Shown here: one piece after another, positions 50,601-60,857 of the stretch
Position numbering within the stretch: position 1 is the stretch's first letter
How the letters are laid out: each line of letters opens with the position of its first letter
From: Manduca sexta
Lineage: Eukaryota; Arthropoda; Insecta; Lepidoptera; Sphingidae
Assembly: GCF_014839805.1 (NCBI RefSeq)
Contig: NC_051128.1
Coordinates: 11,670,466-11,734,465 of the forward strand
DNA: 64,000 nucleotides
Reading direction: 5' to 3'
Notes under the pieces: generated by a model
Told to the model about the DNA's origin: nothing
Seen by the model: the letters and a program-made list of their open reading frames with translations, nothing else
The model's database searches: none
Made by a program: the position numbers and the translations under genes

Positions 50601-53600
50601 ATATATTATAGTAGAGCATCTGTTACCTTTCTATTAACAGTTCTATACGTTTATATACGTTTTGTTGTTGCAGATTATTAAACACACAGTCGGCGTATTG
50701 CTGCTTCCCCGCTGCGGCGGAGACGTATTCCCTGGCGCTGAGGCTGCTGGGCATGCGCGAGGATGCGCAGGAGTTGCCGCCGGGACCTTTCGCGGTCGGA
50801 GACACTTGCACCAAAGCGCTACAGACTGACCCCGAGACAGACAGGTGGGTATAGTATGCTGTTACTAAAAAACATCAATTATAATCTTTAAAGTAATTTT
50901 TAGGTATAGTTGTGTTTCCGGTTTCCTTTGCAACTTCTTTTAGAGAACTTTTCACACGATTTTCAGAAATTAAAGTGGGCTAAATATGAATCCGGGACTT
51001 GTTTATCTACGTGCCGAATCTCATTAATTTCTTGTATTGAACTGGTGACAAAATATATCTAACCATGTTCATAAACTTTGTTTTACAGTATAGAAAACGA
51101 CCCCTCGGAGGAGTGTTCGGCGGCGCGGCGCTGCGCGTGCGCGGGCGGCGGGTGTGGCGGCGGGTGCGGCGGCGCGCGCGCGTGGGGCTGCGGCGCGCTG
51201 GCGGCGCGGCTGTGCAAGGAGTTCAGCGCGCTGTTCTTCGTGCGCTGCGACTACGGCGCCGCGCACGCCTGGAGCATGCGCGCGCTCGCGCTGCTCACGC
51301 CCGACACGCCGCCGAGGTGCGACACACCCATCATCGATACTCTATATTTTCATCTAGTCTTTAGTAAATTTCTGGCATGTAATAATGCACCAAACTAAGT
51401 AAGATGTCGGCTTTATCTAAATAGTATCTTCTAAAAAAGCAGCGATAGCCTAGTTGGTTGTGGAACGGACTGCCGAGACGAATGTCCGCAGGTTCAAATC
51501 CCAAGGGCCACACACCTCTGATTTTTCTAAAAAATGATGTGTGTATTCTTTGTGAATTATCGTTTGCTTTATCGGTGAAGGAAAACATCGTGAGGAAACC
51601 TGCATACCTGAGAAGTTCTCTATTGGAATTTCGAAGGTGTGTGAAGTCTACCAATCTGCACTAGGCCAGCGTGGTGGACTAAGGCCTAATCCCTGTCGGT
51701 AGTAGAGGAGGCCCGTGCTCAGCAGTGGACAAGTATATAATACAGGGCTGATATTATTATATCTTCTAATATCAGTTGCGTCGTGATGTTGCAGGATAAC
51801 GGTGGAGGTGCTGCGCGCGTGCGGCAAGGCGTGCGTGGTGAAGCGGCGGTTCGGCGCGGCGGCGCTGCTGGTGCGGCAGGCGGTGGCGCTGGCGCGGCGC
51901 CACTTCGGGCCGGCGCACCCGCGCACCGCCGCCGCGCTGCTCGACTACGGCTTCTACCTGCTCAACGTCGACTGCGTCGTGCACAGCGTCGCCGTGTACG
52001 AGGTAAGCACTACCCACTAGTACCATGTACAAATTATAATTACTACCTCAGTTTACCAATATCAGGTAACTTGAGGTACCAGTACCTTTTCAAACAGAAT
52101 AGAGTATAGGCAAGCCTGAAATATATTTACCACAAATATATGAAAAAAAAAGACTACCTTTTCTTACCGATTAAATAAATCATGCATGATCGATAAGAAA
52201 TGGTTTATCATTCCTTTTTTTTATTCATAAAAAATATAATTATTTATTTAGATCGGAGGCAATTAATACCTTGTCCATCGTATTTGTATCCAGGAAGCGT
52301 TATCGTCCCTGCGGCGCGTGTTCGGCCGTAGCAGTCTGCACGTGGCGACGGCACAGGAGGATCTCGCTTATGCACTCTACGTGCTCGAATACTCTTCAGG
52401 ACGGTTCTACAAAGCACGGGACCATGCTGAGCGAGCCATACGCATCATCGAGGTACTACTGACTACCTACTATTACCATACGTTAGTTACAGTTGACATA
52501 GATAGTGTAAACATAGAATGTATTTTGGTACATTTTACTATAATAGTACTTTCATTTACTACGAGGTACCTAAATTGACCACTACGTATATTGACAAAAA
52601 AAATTATGTGTCATAAATTTTCTTGAGAAACAAACTGGTGGTTCATTGAAGAATAGCTTCGAAATATCCAACATTGCTTTCATGCAATACTTGGATATGC
52701 ACTCATCCCAATAGTGTCAACAGAAAGAGTACTAAGTACTTAAAGATACGTTGTAAATGAGTACTAAAGGTACCGTGTCGTGCACAGAACCTGGTGCCGC
52801 GCGACCACCTGCTGCTCGCGTCTGCGAAGCGCGTGAAGGCGCTCATCCTCGAGGAGATCGCGCTCGACACCCCCGCCGGGCAGGACATGAGTGGTAATAG
52901 ATTACAAGTACATTACTATAAGATAACACCGCAAACCACTTACGACTAACCGCTATTTTCTTTTTTCAAACTATCTCAAAAATTTACCAATCAGAACAAA
53001 GTTTTTTTGACACTTACAAATGTGTTGTTTTGATTGGTTCATTTTTGGAAACGGATTGAAGATTGAGATTGGGATCGTTTATTGAAAATTGTTGTACGTC
53101 GACTCATCAGCGTTGGTAGATGAGAATGGAGAGATGAGTAACTCGCCCTCATGATGTCACATAATGTTGACAGTAGCAATACCATCCGAACTGTGAATAA
53201 CAAAAAAAAAACGCTCACATTTCATGAGGATAAGGGCTTTTGATCTTTTTATCCCTCACCAGCCTCCTTAAAGTATGCACTAATATACATCACGAATGTC
53301 CGTGTCGTTTAGTTGGTATTAGTTGAGAGACCAACACGTGAGTCTCACTTTGGTTTCTGGATCAATTACAGTTACTATCGGACGACACGAACGTACGTGT
53401 CGTGTTTGTTTTACCACATTCTAGACGGGCCGTCAAACAATATTCTATTAACAATTGCTGGTGGTAGGATATATTTTATATCAATATCAGGGCCCTTATT
53501 CTGTATGATAGTGTAAACGCGTAACACAGCCGTGTCATGTTATCTTCGAGAAATGTGCGTGGAATGGTATTCTGTAAGCCAAATTTCTATAGTCCTAAAC

Positions 53601-56432
53601 ATGATGCGTTGTGTTACGTGCTTGTTACGCACTGTCAAAGTAACGTGCGGGATAGAGAATAAGGCCCCTGGATGTTTAAAACCCGCCATAGTGGCCCTCA
53701 TAAGTGTGTCGCGTTCCGGGATCAGCCTGTGTATATCCGGTTCTAACCGGCCGGCATAATTGTGTCGACTGTCGAGGGGTAATCATCTCTCGTCAGTCGA
53801 CATTCTATTGAACCACTCTCCACTTATCATCAAGTCACTTTGCCGTCCCCGTATAAAAAAATATCACAAAACTAAATACGAAACTAATTCCAGAGCCGAC
53901 CCTTCTCGAGGAGTCGGAGTCGCTGCACAAGGCGGCGCTGGCGTTGTCCATGATGGCGTTCGGCGAGAAGAACGTGCAGACCGCCAAACACTACGGGAAC
54001 CTCGGCCGGCTCTACCAGAGCATGCAGAAGTTCCAGGCAAGTACTGTCACTGCGGGTCGTAGGGGGAGGGGTGTAAGATTTGTAAAGACAGTTGTGATGA
54101 GTGCGAGGAAAAAAGGAAATTGTGGTGTGTGCAGGGAAATAAGGAAGGTGGTAAAGTAATTAGGTGTTAGCCTTAGTAGATAAACACAATAGGGAATCTT
54201 CTTATGTTTGATTTTGTATATTATTCTAAATACAACTGTAAATAGTACGAAAAAGAAGCCCTTCTTCGAAAACTGCATAAAATTGTTTAAGAAATGAAGC
54301 AGTAATTCAGATTTCTAATATTACAATGTGCAAGAGTGGTCGCATAGTGGGGTTATCGCTTCATTTTAATTCCCAAAGAAATTTACCCCTTCTGCCGATA
54401 TTTTAAGGCTTAAAACTTGTTGATTTGTTTCCTGATTGTAATTATTTTTTCTGTGTTACAATTTGTACGACGTAAATAGTGCCTATAGATTGATCCCATT
54501 TTGTTGGATGAAAAAAACCTATCGTAACGCACTACAACTGCATTAATTTTATCACACAGAAAATGAATCTGGTTTAGTATTTATTGATCGAAATACTGGC
54601 TAAATCACTGTTCTACCGATTAGGAATGATGGCAATGTGTTACTTTATTAACGTAAAAAAATATAATATGTCAAAGCAAAGAAAAGGTCCTCATACTTAA
54701 CGTTATTAAAAGTCGTATTTCATGGTGTTCCAGGACGCAGAGACGATGCACCTGAAGGCGATCGCGATAAAGGAGGAGCTGCTCGGCCCCGAGGACTATG
54801 AGGTGGGACTCAGCATCGGACACCTCGCCTCGCTCTACAACTACCACATGAACATGCACTGCGCCGCCGAGAAACTCTATCTGCGCTCCATTAACATCAG
54901 TGAGTTTTATCGACTTTTGTGCTTTCAAATAAATCCACAAAAAACTTTGGTCAAAGTTCGTGATGAATCAAAAAACTATTTTGGTCTTTAATAGCTGCGA
55001 TTAAACACACAGCCGGTGAATAAACGATCGGATCGGACGGTTCTCAATAAACGATCCCAAACTCAGTTTTTAATCCTATTTTGAGAATGAATCCTTCAAA
55101 ATAACTGTCAAAAATAGCTTCGTTCTGATTGATCCATTTTTGAGATAGATTAAAAGAAAATCATCGGAATCGTTTATTGAAAATGGCGATCAGTAGTAAC
55201 ACCAAGTATTACTTACATGCGAAGGTCGTAACATTATAAGTCGCACAGTCTACAATCCTCGACACCCGCAGGTCTGAAGCTGTTCGGCGAGCGGTACTCT
55301 GGTCTGGAGTACGACTACCGCGGGCTCGTGCACGTGTTCACGCAACTCAAGAAGCACGACCGCGCCGACCACTACAACAGGGTCTTACAGCACTGGCACG
55401 GTACGTACTACATTAAATCATATAACGCACTCTTAATAAAATAATGACCCATTCCAAAATTGACAATTTGTGGGAATCGTCAAACAACCAATTTCTGTTT
55501 GCGACCTTTTAGGTTTTCTCCCTTTTTTTTTCAAGCTATAGGTTTCATTTTGTACCTATCATTAATAAGCTCAATTTTATAGCAACTTCAAAAAAACTTT
55601 TCCGACGACTGCCACAAATTAACAATTTTGAAATAGGTCATTATTTTATTAAGAGTGAGATAATATTAAAACTACGCGAGACATATTAAATTAGTTGAAA
55701 ACAACACGAATCAGCCCTTGAGGATGACCTACTTAATAGATCGAAACCGGTCGACGATTCCGACTACGTAGACACTTGAGTAAAACCGTGTTTCTTTCGA
55801 CTATTAAATGCTAACACATCACCTATAAACCGCTGAATGCATTTGTTACACATAAACTATGTCCTGTACAAACATACATTTGATTCCCGATAAAGATTTA
55901 CACACGTACGAAGTGGCGAGCAAAACTTAGTATTTACTAAGTTTTGCTCAATACGATTCAAATTACAATATCTACCGTCATTCAAAAGTTCACTAAATTA
56001 ATTACTTAGTGCTTTATAACTAGATTATCTAGTTGTAAACGTCCTATCTTTGAAGTTAAAACGCCTCCTTAGATCATGATTTTGTCACCCGCATTGCTAT
56101 GGAGGGAAGTGGACAATTAATATTTCCAACTCGTCCCTATCTTTCTATTTGATTAATTTCGTTGCGGGATAATGACATATTAGTTTTTCCTGAGACTCGC
56201 CGAGCTTCACTACTGGGTGTCAAAAAATGCGTGCCACTGCTGATCCTGGCTTACAGGAGTTGTAGTGGTGGGTGTGAGGGCGGGAAAGCCTCTAAAAAAG
56301 TCTCTAAATTAATTAAACTTTCCCCCAGAATTACGAGAACAATCCAAAGCGGAGCAGCAACCGGCTCTGGGGGACGAGCAAGTGATGCCCCTCGAGGACC
56401 TGCAAGCCAAGTTCTTCTCGCCCAACGACTGA
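44664..56432 (+). CDS. APPBP2: APPBP2/PAT1 TPR protein, 12 exons, N-terminus missing
   Basis: Exons as read: 44664-44777, 48931-49045, 50239-50365, 50674-50844, 51089-51316, 51795-52002, 52294-52452, 52788-52893, 53894-54036, 54734-54899, 55272-55400 and 56329-56432 (TGA at 56430). They sum to 1770 nt, an uninterrupted 590 codons, and every junction keeps phase. The product matches amyloid protein-binding protein 2, a kinesin-light-chain-like TPR adaptor that binds the APP tail and microtubules and has been linked to Cullin-2 substrate recognition. Diagnostic stretches include LGGFLNEAGWY, LLDYGFYLLNVD (near residue 305), HVATAQEDLAY, LLASAKRVKALILEEIA, NVQTAKHYGNLGRLYQSM (about 433), GHLASLYNY and GLEYDYRGL (about 523). 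The first visible exon matches the vertebrate protein from about residue 47, so roughly 46 N-terminal residues lie on unseen exon(s). Odd points are a Cys/Gly-rich insert, a GC-AG intron and a duplicated exon. All junctions have consensus AG acceptors. Family identity is very sure; exact junctions are nearly so. Confidence 0.93.
44845..44910 (+). other. APPBP2: Duplicated APPBP2 exon (tandem, diverged)
   Basis: Starting 67 bp after the donor of exon 44664-44777 there is a second copy of its 3' two thirds. It reads ELDGTTSLQRF then ATAHLKLLHCFQ, against ELDVFERLLRF then AGAQLKLLQCFQ in the first copy. The copy ends in the same CFQ codons followed by a GTGAGG donor, in phase 0 like the original. 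The best acceptor is the AG at 44843-44844, behind a short T-rich stretch, giving a 66-nt, 22-codon exon with no stop. The intervening 67 nt contain an in-frame stop, so read-through is not possible. Use as an additional or substitute exon would keep frame with exon 48931. A degenerating duplicate is the alternative. Confidence 0.6.
45195..45310 (+). repeat. Relative of the 53.5-kb MITE
   Basis: Shares AGTGTAAACxCGTAACAC, a TTATCTTCGxGAAAT-like stretch, ATTCTxTAAG and AAATTTCTAT with 53505-53600. It lies in the first APPBP2 intron; the ends are eroded. Confidence 0.5.
46667..47029. mobile_element. hAT-like MITE (363 bp)
   Basis: Terminal inverted repeats: left TAGTGTCCAACCGAAGGT, right complement TAGTGTCCAGCGAAGGT. 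Subterminal TTCGGCTTCGGTCAGAA occurs as a direct repeat near both ends. It has no coding capacity. An 8-bp target duplication is not clear (ATCTCCAT against ATCTAGGC). It lies in the first APPBP2 intron. Confidence 0.55.
47242..47430 (-). mobile_element. Probable miniature Helitron
   Basis: On the minus strand it ends GCAAGCAAAAGCTAG followed by T, like miniature Helitron 1. The internal phrase AAACCAATTTTGATGAATTT is the usual body sequence. The 5' end near 47423-47430 is not clearly defined. Confidence 0.45.
47544..47830 (-). repeat. Dispersed repeat family A, copy 4 (reversed)
   Basis: A nearly complete reversed copy: GTCCGCCTGGGTAAGTACCA through GAGTACGTCTCGTTATTCAA. Confidence 0.8.
47845..47915 (-). 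repeat. Solitary PLE terminal fragment
   Basis: The sequence around CTCCCAACGTTTCGAAGAC and CAGCCTTCATGGTCACGGGA matches the outer terminal block of the PLE at 10824-10870 with one or two changes. It directly abuts a reverse copy of dispersed repeat family A (47544-47830). Confidence 0.7.
51114..51194 (+). other. Cys/Gly-rich insert in APPBP2
   Basis: Inside exon 51089-51316 the protein carries a low-complexity stretch (about residues 185-211) with six cysteines and glycine runs such as GGGCGGGCGG. It sits between the segment aligned to the vertebrate linker and the conserved helix CKEFSALFF. Vertebrate APPBP2 has a short polar linker here. The DNA is almost pure GC with many CpG and GCG units, so replication slippage of a GC-rich tract is a likely origin. 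Confidence 0.7.
51437..51778 (+). repeat. tRNA-derived lepidopteran SINE, full length
   Basis: The head has A box GATAGCCTAGTTGGT (about 51444) and B box GGTTCAAATCC (51491-51501). The body contains GGTGAAGGAAAACATCGTGA, TAGGCCAGCGTGGTGGAC and the tail CAGGGCTGATATTATTAT. It is inserted in an APPBP2 intron in the sense orientation. Partial copies lie at 37315-37480 and, reversed, at 28142-28275. Confidence 0.8.
52940..53095. repeat. MITE family C, copy 2
   Basis: In an APPBP2 intron. Contains CCAATCAGAACAAAGTTTTT, TGATTGGTTCATTTTTGGAA and the end GGGATCGTTTATTGAAAATT. Confidence 0.6.
53295..53435. repeat. MITE-like repeat with GTGTCG ends, copy 2
   Basis: Related to 34630-34790, in an APPBP2 intron, about 10 bp before repeat family B. 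Confidence 0.45.
53445..53840 (-). repeat. Dispersed repeat family B, copy 3, interrupted by a MITE
   Basis: Reversed copy in an APPBP2 intron (GGTAGGATATATTTTATATC, CCGGCATAATTGTGTCGAC, ATCTCTCGTCAGTCGACATT). The family sequence is split at about 53487/53671 by a 183-bp insertion. Confidence 0.7.
53488..53670 (+). mobile_element. MITE nested in repeat family B
   Basis: Terminal inverted repeats CAGGGCCCTTATTCT (left) and the complement of AGAATAAGGCCCCTG (right) match at most positions. A diverged relative of the internal part is at 45195-45310. The flanking host sequence is family B on both sides. Confidence 0.65.
54037..54733 (+). other. GC-AG intron of APPBP2
   Basis: The exon ending TTC CAG is followed by GCAAGT rather than GT, and the next exon starts after TTCCAG at 54734. 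Joining Q to DAETMH restores the conserved family sequence in phase 0. The nearby GT at 54041 would shift the frame. CAG/GCAAGT is the known consensus of the minor GC-AG class of U2 introns. Confidence 0.8.
55040..55190. repeat. MITE family C, copy 3
   Basis: In an APPBP2 intron. It has both inverted ends clearly: CAATAAACGATCCCAA on the left and AATCGTTTATTGAAAATGG on the right. Confidence 0.65.
55716..55757 (+). ncRNA. Hammerhead-like motif in APPBP2 intron
   Basis: TTGAGGATGACCTA, loop CTTAA, TAGATCGAAACC then GGTC. The CUGAUGA-like box (GAGGATGA), a 6-bp stem with one mismatch, GAAAC and a following GGTC match the order of PLE hammerhead motifs. Probably the remnant of a second PLE lineage; activity is uncertain. 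Confidence 0.4.
55918..55949. repeat. Perfect palindrome, 15-bp arms
   Basis: GAGCAAAACTTAGTA, TT, then its exact reverse complement. It lies in the last APPBP2 intron, 150 bp from a hammerhead-like motif. Confidence 0.8.
56126..56293 (+). repeat. Dispersed repeat family D, copy 2
   Basis: Ends 35 bp before the last APPBP2 exon, so it probably contributes to the intron end and polypyrimidine environment. Confidence 0.8.
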
Positions 56433-59400
56433 GCGCCGCGCCCACACGGTACGGCCCGAGTACACTGCTCACGGCGGTTAAATTATTTGTATACGAAACT
56501 TAGGGTAGGATAGCGGCCGCTTTGTCCAAACCAGAACGGTTTCCTAAAAAGCGTTTTTAATACTATAATTTCAAAGTCTACATTCGTTATACTTTGGTAC
56601 TAATAGCTAGCATGTTCAGTGCGGTTGGTCGACTAGAGCTAAGTGACAGCTGACATAACTAACTATTATACGGATTAGCTAGAGTAGTCTAATCTACGCG
56701 AGCTAAGTTAGTGCTACCTTGACTTAGCTCTGGTCAACAACCCGCTTTATACAGAGTGCTACAAAATTATAAATTGAGAACGCCCTGTACATCTAAATTT
56801 TTTTGTTTCGTTATAAACTTCCAATGTTTTGCTCAGCGACAGTCACTGCCTTACCAGATTATTTTAGATATAAGTACGTATACAAATAAATTAGTGAGAC
56901 TAGTTCCCGCGCCTCGCCGGCGCTGCCATTACGACGCTATGTTATAGTATAATGTGTATCCTTAGTTACGAGAGTTTGGTCTATTCTCACGACCGGCTCG
57001 ACGACCCGACATTTTATATGATAAAGGGCAGATTTTGACTTCAATATCAATATTGACAAATATAGTGGACGTCACGGCCGTGCGAATAGGGCACTGAGGT
57101 GCCTCGTCGAGAATATCCACTGGAAATAAATGTTTAACGTAGTTTAGTGTTGGATGTTTGTTTGTCTGTTAATATGTTGGGTTAGAGCGGACCTAGGAGA
57201 CCAATGCTCTTCTTCAGATTTTTTTTAATTAAGGCGGCCGTAGTGCTGCGCCCACGCATCATTAGATGCGACATTACTATATATAAATAAGCTGTAACAC
57301 AACTTTGATCTGCACTGACTCTATAGGTCACCGTAAAAAGATGAAAACGAGCATTAAATCTCCATCTTTTAGCTAATGGCTGTAAAACTCTAATCTGTCC
57401 AAGGTATTGATCTCGTAGAGATATATTATGAATTCGATATAAGAAATAAATATAATATAGCTTTCATTAATCATGTATTTTTAATAACCAATATAAATCA
57501 TGCTGGGTCATGCCAAATTCCCGCCAACTACCTCACAAAATTCTTTATCCATATTTAAATATCGAAAGCAGTCTATAAACCTTAGGCTTGTTCAGAAAAA
57601 AACTTACCTCCATGTTCATGGTGAACATCATGAAATAGTATCGTATATTCCATATTCGAGCTAGCCTCGTATGCAAGTTTCATACATTTTACAATATCGA
57701 TATCGACATAGAACTCGATATATCGATATACCTATCGCTAAACGTTGGGATTAAATCTAGGTCCGCCCTGATTCCTTACTAGCAGACTTGAGCGGCAAAA
57801 TAGTGGGAGTCTCTAAACACAGACGCACAATCGAATTGAACAGGGGACCTCATCGTCTAAGATATTTTTCCATTAACACGTGCGCATAATGTTTGTACGC
57901 CTCGACATTACGTTGGAACTTATAATGGAGTCAAGATTTTATATTAAGCTACTGTTAGCGAATTGTTAAAAAAAACTAGTACATCGTTTCATTTAAATAC
58001 ATTGCGTTTTTTACATAGAAGCAAAAATATAACTTTAGTCCCAGCGTAATGTGGCCAGGTTTTTTTAAGTCTACTGCGCATTGAGATAGGTCGTTTAGCT
58101 CGGTATAGTATCGACTACATAGACCTAACACGGCCTATTTCAATTAGTATTGGACTTAAACTCTAAAAAGATATCTCCGCAATGTTGGACTAGTTATGTG
58201 CTGATTCGATTGTTTATAGAATATTATTTAATCGATAATTAATTTAAAACTATCACAGATCTAGAAGACAACTAAAAATCAAAACCCGCAAATATTCTCT
58301 ACGAAAAGTATTTTACTCATTAGGGCTTTATATTGTTTGTATATTTGTGTCTATGAAATGGGGACTTGGCGACACGTTACATCTAATTTTGGGTATTGAA
58401 TGTTCACATTACAAACTTCGTTTTGAATATTCAGTACCCGATGTGTCGACAAAATTAAATTTAATTCAAGTAGATACCACTTGGATTTGATCTCATAATT
58501 ATCGATAAATAGCTAATTCGGCAAAAATGTATCGATATCGACTGTCTCCATTTCATATCGACCCGAGTATTGTTTTTCAATGGAACTTGAACAGTATAAA
58601 CAAATCTGAATCAAAATATTAGAACTAATAAGTTCAGACACTAATAGTGACTGCTCAATTTATTAATACTAGGTTAATTGACTTTCATTTCGTGAATTAT
58701 ATTACTTTTTTTTACTTATTTATGTATATTATCGACAGATTTAGTGATTACGGACACAGCCAACATTTTTTTGGTTTAAAATAAGAATGGAATTGAAATT
58801 ACATACCAAACCATTTGTTGTATATTGTCTATGAAAAAAAAAGGCGGGAAACCTTTGTCTCAAGTTTTTCGCACATAATCATTTCGATTTATATAAGTTT
58901 TATTTGTACGAGATTACTGATTTCGATGTAGTTTGTAAACTTATGTTAATGTATTGTAGTACACAAAATCAGATGCGATTTCTGACGAATAGCTTTGTGT
59001 GGAGGTCACACGTGTATCGTACCTCGCTTCCTTTGAGTGGTTGATTTAGAACTCGTGAATTTAGTAAATTATCTTGATGTATTCTATTTCGCCGATGTTT
59101 GCTTAACTTAAGCCACCCAATTGCCAAGAAAACAGAGTAACTTAGAAGTAGTTATGTTTTGGCCGTTAGGAAGCCACTTAAATTAGGCAAGAGTCGGTGA
59201 ATATTTACATAAGTGTATTTTAATTTTGTCTTATCGGTGAAGTTGTCTCTGGATCTCATGGTGTTAACGATAATTCAGTTTTTACCTTTATTATAAACAT
59301 ATCACTTTGGATCTCGTCAGGTAAAGCACACATTTTCAATACGGTACGGCTTCGTTTACCGGTCTGAAGATAGGAACGATGTTCGAGAAAGTATAGTAAC

Positions 59401-60020
59401 TAATATTCGGACTAGAAATAATTCTTGACTACATTAGCAAACACAACCTGCCGCTAACTTCAGACTGACAGATACTGGCCGTACTGTACTGAACGTATTA
59501 AAGATGGATGCCGTCCAAAGACAACTTCATCGATATATTTATGTAAATAGTAGAATAATTTGCACGCGCGTTGCAAATGCGGAGGAGCCTCCGAGTATTT
59601 TTGTGGAGATGTATGGAGTGTGGAGTTGTATGGCTGTTACGTCACGTGCGTACGTGAGAATAAATATGTTTCGATGAGTCACGTGTTTTACTAACACCCA
59701 ATACCTAAGTAAAAATACACTTTATACAATGATGTAGGTAAAATACAAGGTGGTTAAAAGTAATGTTACAATGTGAATTGGCTGCTATTTTGTGAGAAAA
59801 AAAAAAATGGGATGTAGATTTGAGGACGTTAAGTCCAAAAAATAATGTCAATCAAAGTCTACTTTCTGAGATGATGCAAATGTGTACTCGTTTTATGGTA
59901 GCAATATACTTTGTACATGAAGAGTCAAAGTCGATATTGCTTTGTCTAAAAGGCGCAAATATTTTCTTCACGATTCCCGTAAGGGGATTGCGAACATCAT
60001 ATTTTGTTTTAATGTGAAAT
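56433..60020 (+). other. APPBP2 3'UTR and downstream
   Basis: No coding features. Possible poly(A) signals occur at about 57124, 59660 and 60021. If the last is used the 3'UTR is about 3.6 kb. The sequence contains many ATCGATAT/TATCGAT motifs at 57690-57735 and 58495-58560. Confidence 0.4.
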
Positions 60021-60051
60021 AATAAAAACTACTTTTTTGTATACATTTATT
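60021..60051. terminator. Opposed poly(A) signals between convergent genes
   Basis: AATAAA on the plus strand at 60021-60026 and AATAAA on the minus strand (TTTATT at 60046-60051) face each other. They fit the 3' ends of APPBP2 (plus, 3'UTR about 3.6 kb) and the annexin (minus, 3'UTR about 0.75 kb). Earlier plus-strand signals exist (near 57124 and 59660), so APPBP2 may use a shorter 3'UTR. Confidence 0.45.
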
Positions 60052-60800
60052 CTTTCTTAAAACTAAACAAATACACTGGAATCAAAATACAAATATTCGA
60101 GACGAAAATACATATAAAGCCCACCAATAAATATTGGAAATATTTAAACATTTATAAACATTTTCAAGGCACTACGCCGAGGCCCAATCTAATTGAAAAG
60201 CCTCATTTAGCAAACAGAAAGCTTAAGCTTTTAATATATTCAAGGTCTGAGGTATGACCTCGCTAAAATATATTAATCTCAAATACATATAACATTTCCA
60301 AAAAATAATGTTTTTCAAAAATAAATATATCAATTCGAAATTTAACAGATTTTCTTTTATTGGAGATTCGTTTGTTTCTTTCACAGATATTATAACACTA
60401 TCATGAAAATAAATTAAGTATTGTACTTCTTAATGGAAAATAATTATGTTGAGCGAAAATACCATTAATATGATGCAATCATACTAACTAAAGCTAAAAG
60501 TGCAATTACATTAACAGCGATGTGCCGAAACGTTAGCGATACTTTAACGATTCCAAATCAGCTTGCCTTTAGTATAAATACTATCGTTATATCTTCAAGT
60601 GTTAAAAATAGGCACCATATCCTACCAGTACAAATTCCTCACTGTTACATTTGACACTTCAGTTGGCAAAAACAATCTTTACTCAAAGTATATTTTAAAT
60701 TCAAGCATATAAAAAATCAGAACTTTATATCAGCACATCGCAAAATATTACTTGAGAATACAAAATACACTCTATCTTCCTCGTTAGGTCCATCGATGCT

Positions 60801-60857
60801 TTACACGGGTCCGAGCAAAGCCACGAGCGCGCGCTTGTAGTCCCCGGAGGTCTCGCC
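60801..60857 (-). CDS. Annexin terminal coding exon
   Basis: The acceptor is GCAGCAG. The exon reads [18 protein letters not shown] then TAA. This is the conserved last helix of repeat 4 in annexins (compare GDTSGDYKKALL in vertebrate members). It joins in phase 0 to either alternative repeat-4 exon. Confidence 0.88.
   Translation of the reverse strand, partial: GETSGDYKRALVALLGPV

Noticed and set aside
51065..52109. Long Arg/Ala-rich frames on both strands in GC-rich exons
   Set aside because: They are shadows of APPBP2 exons 51089-51316 and 51795-52002 caused by high GC, which removes stops in all frames.
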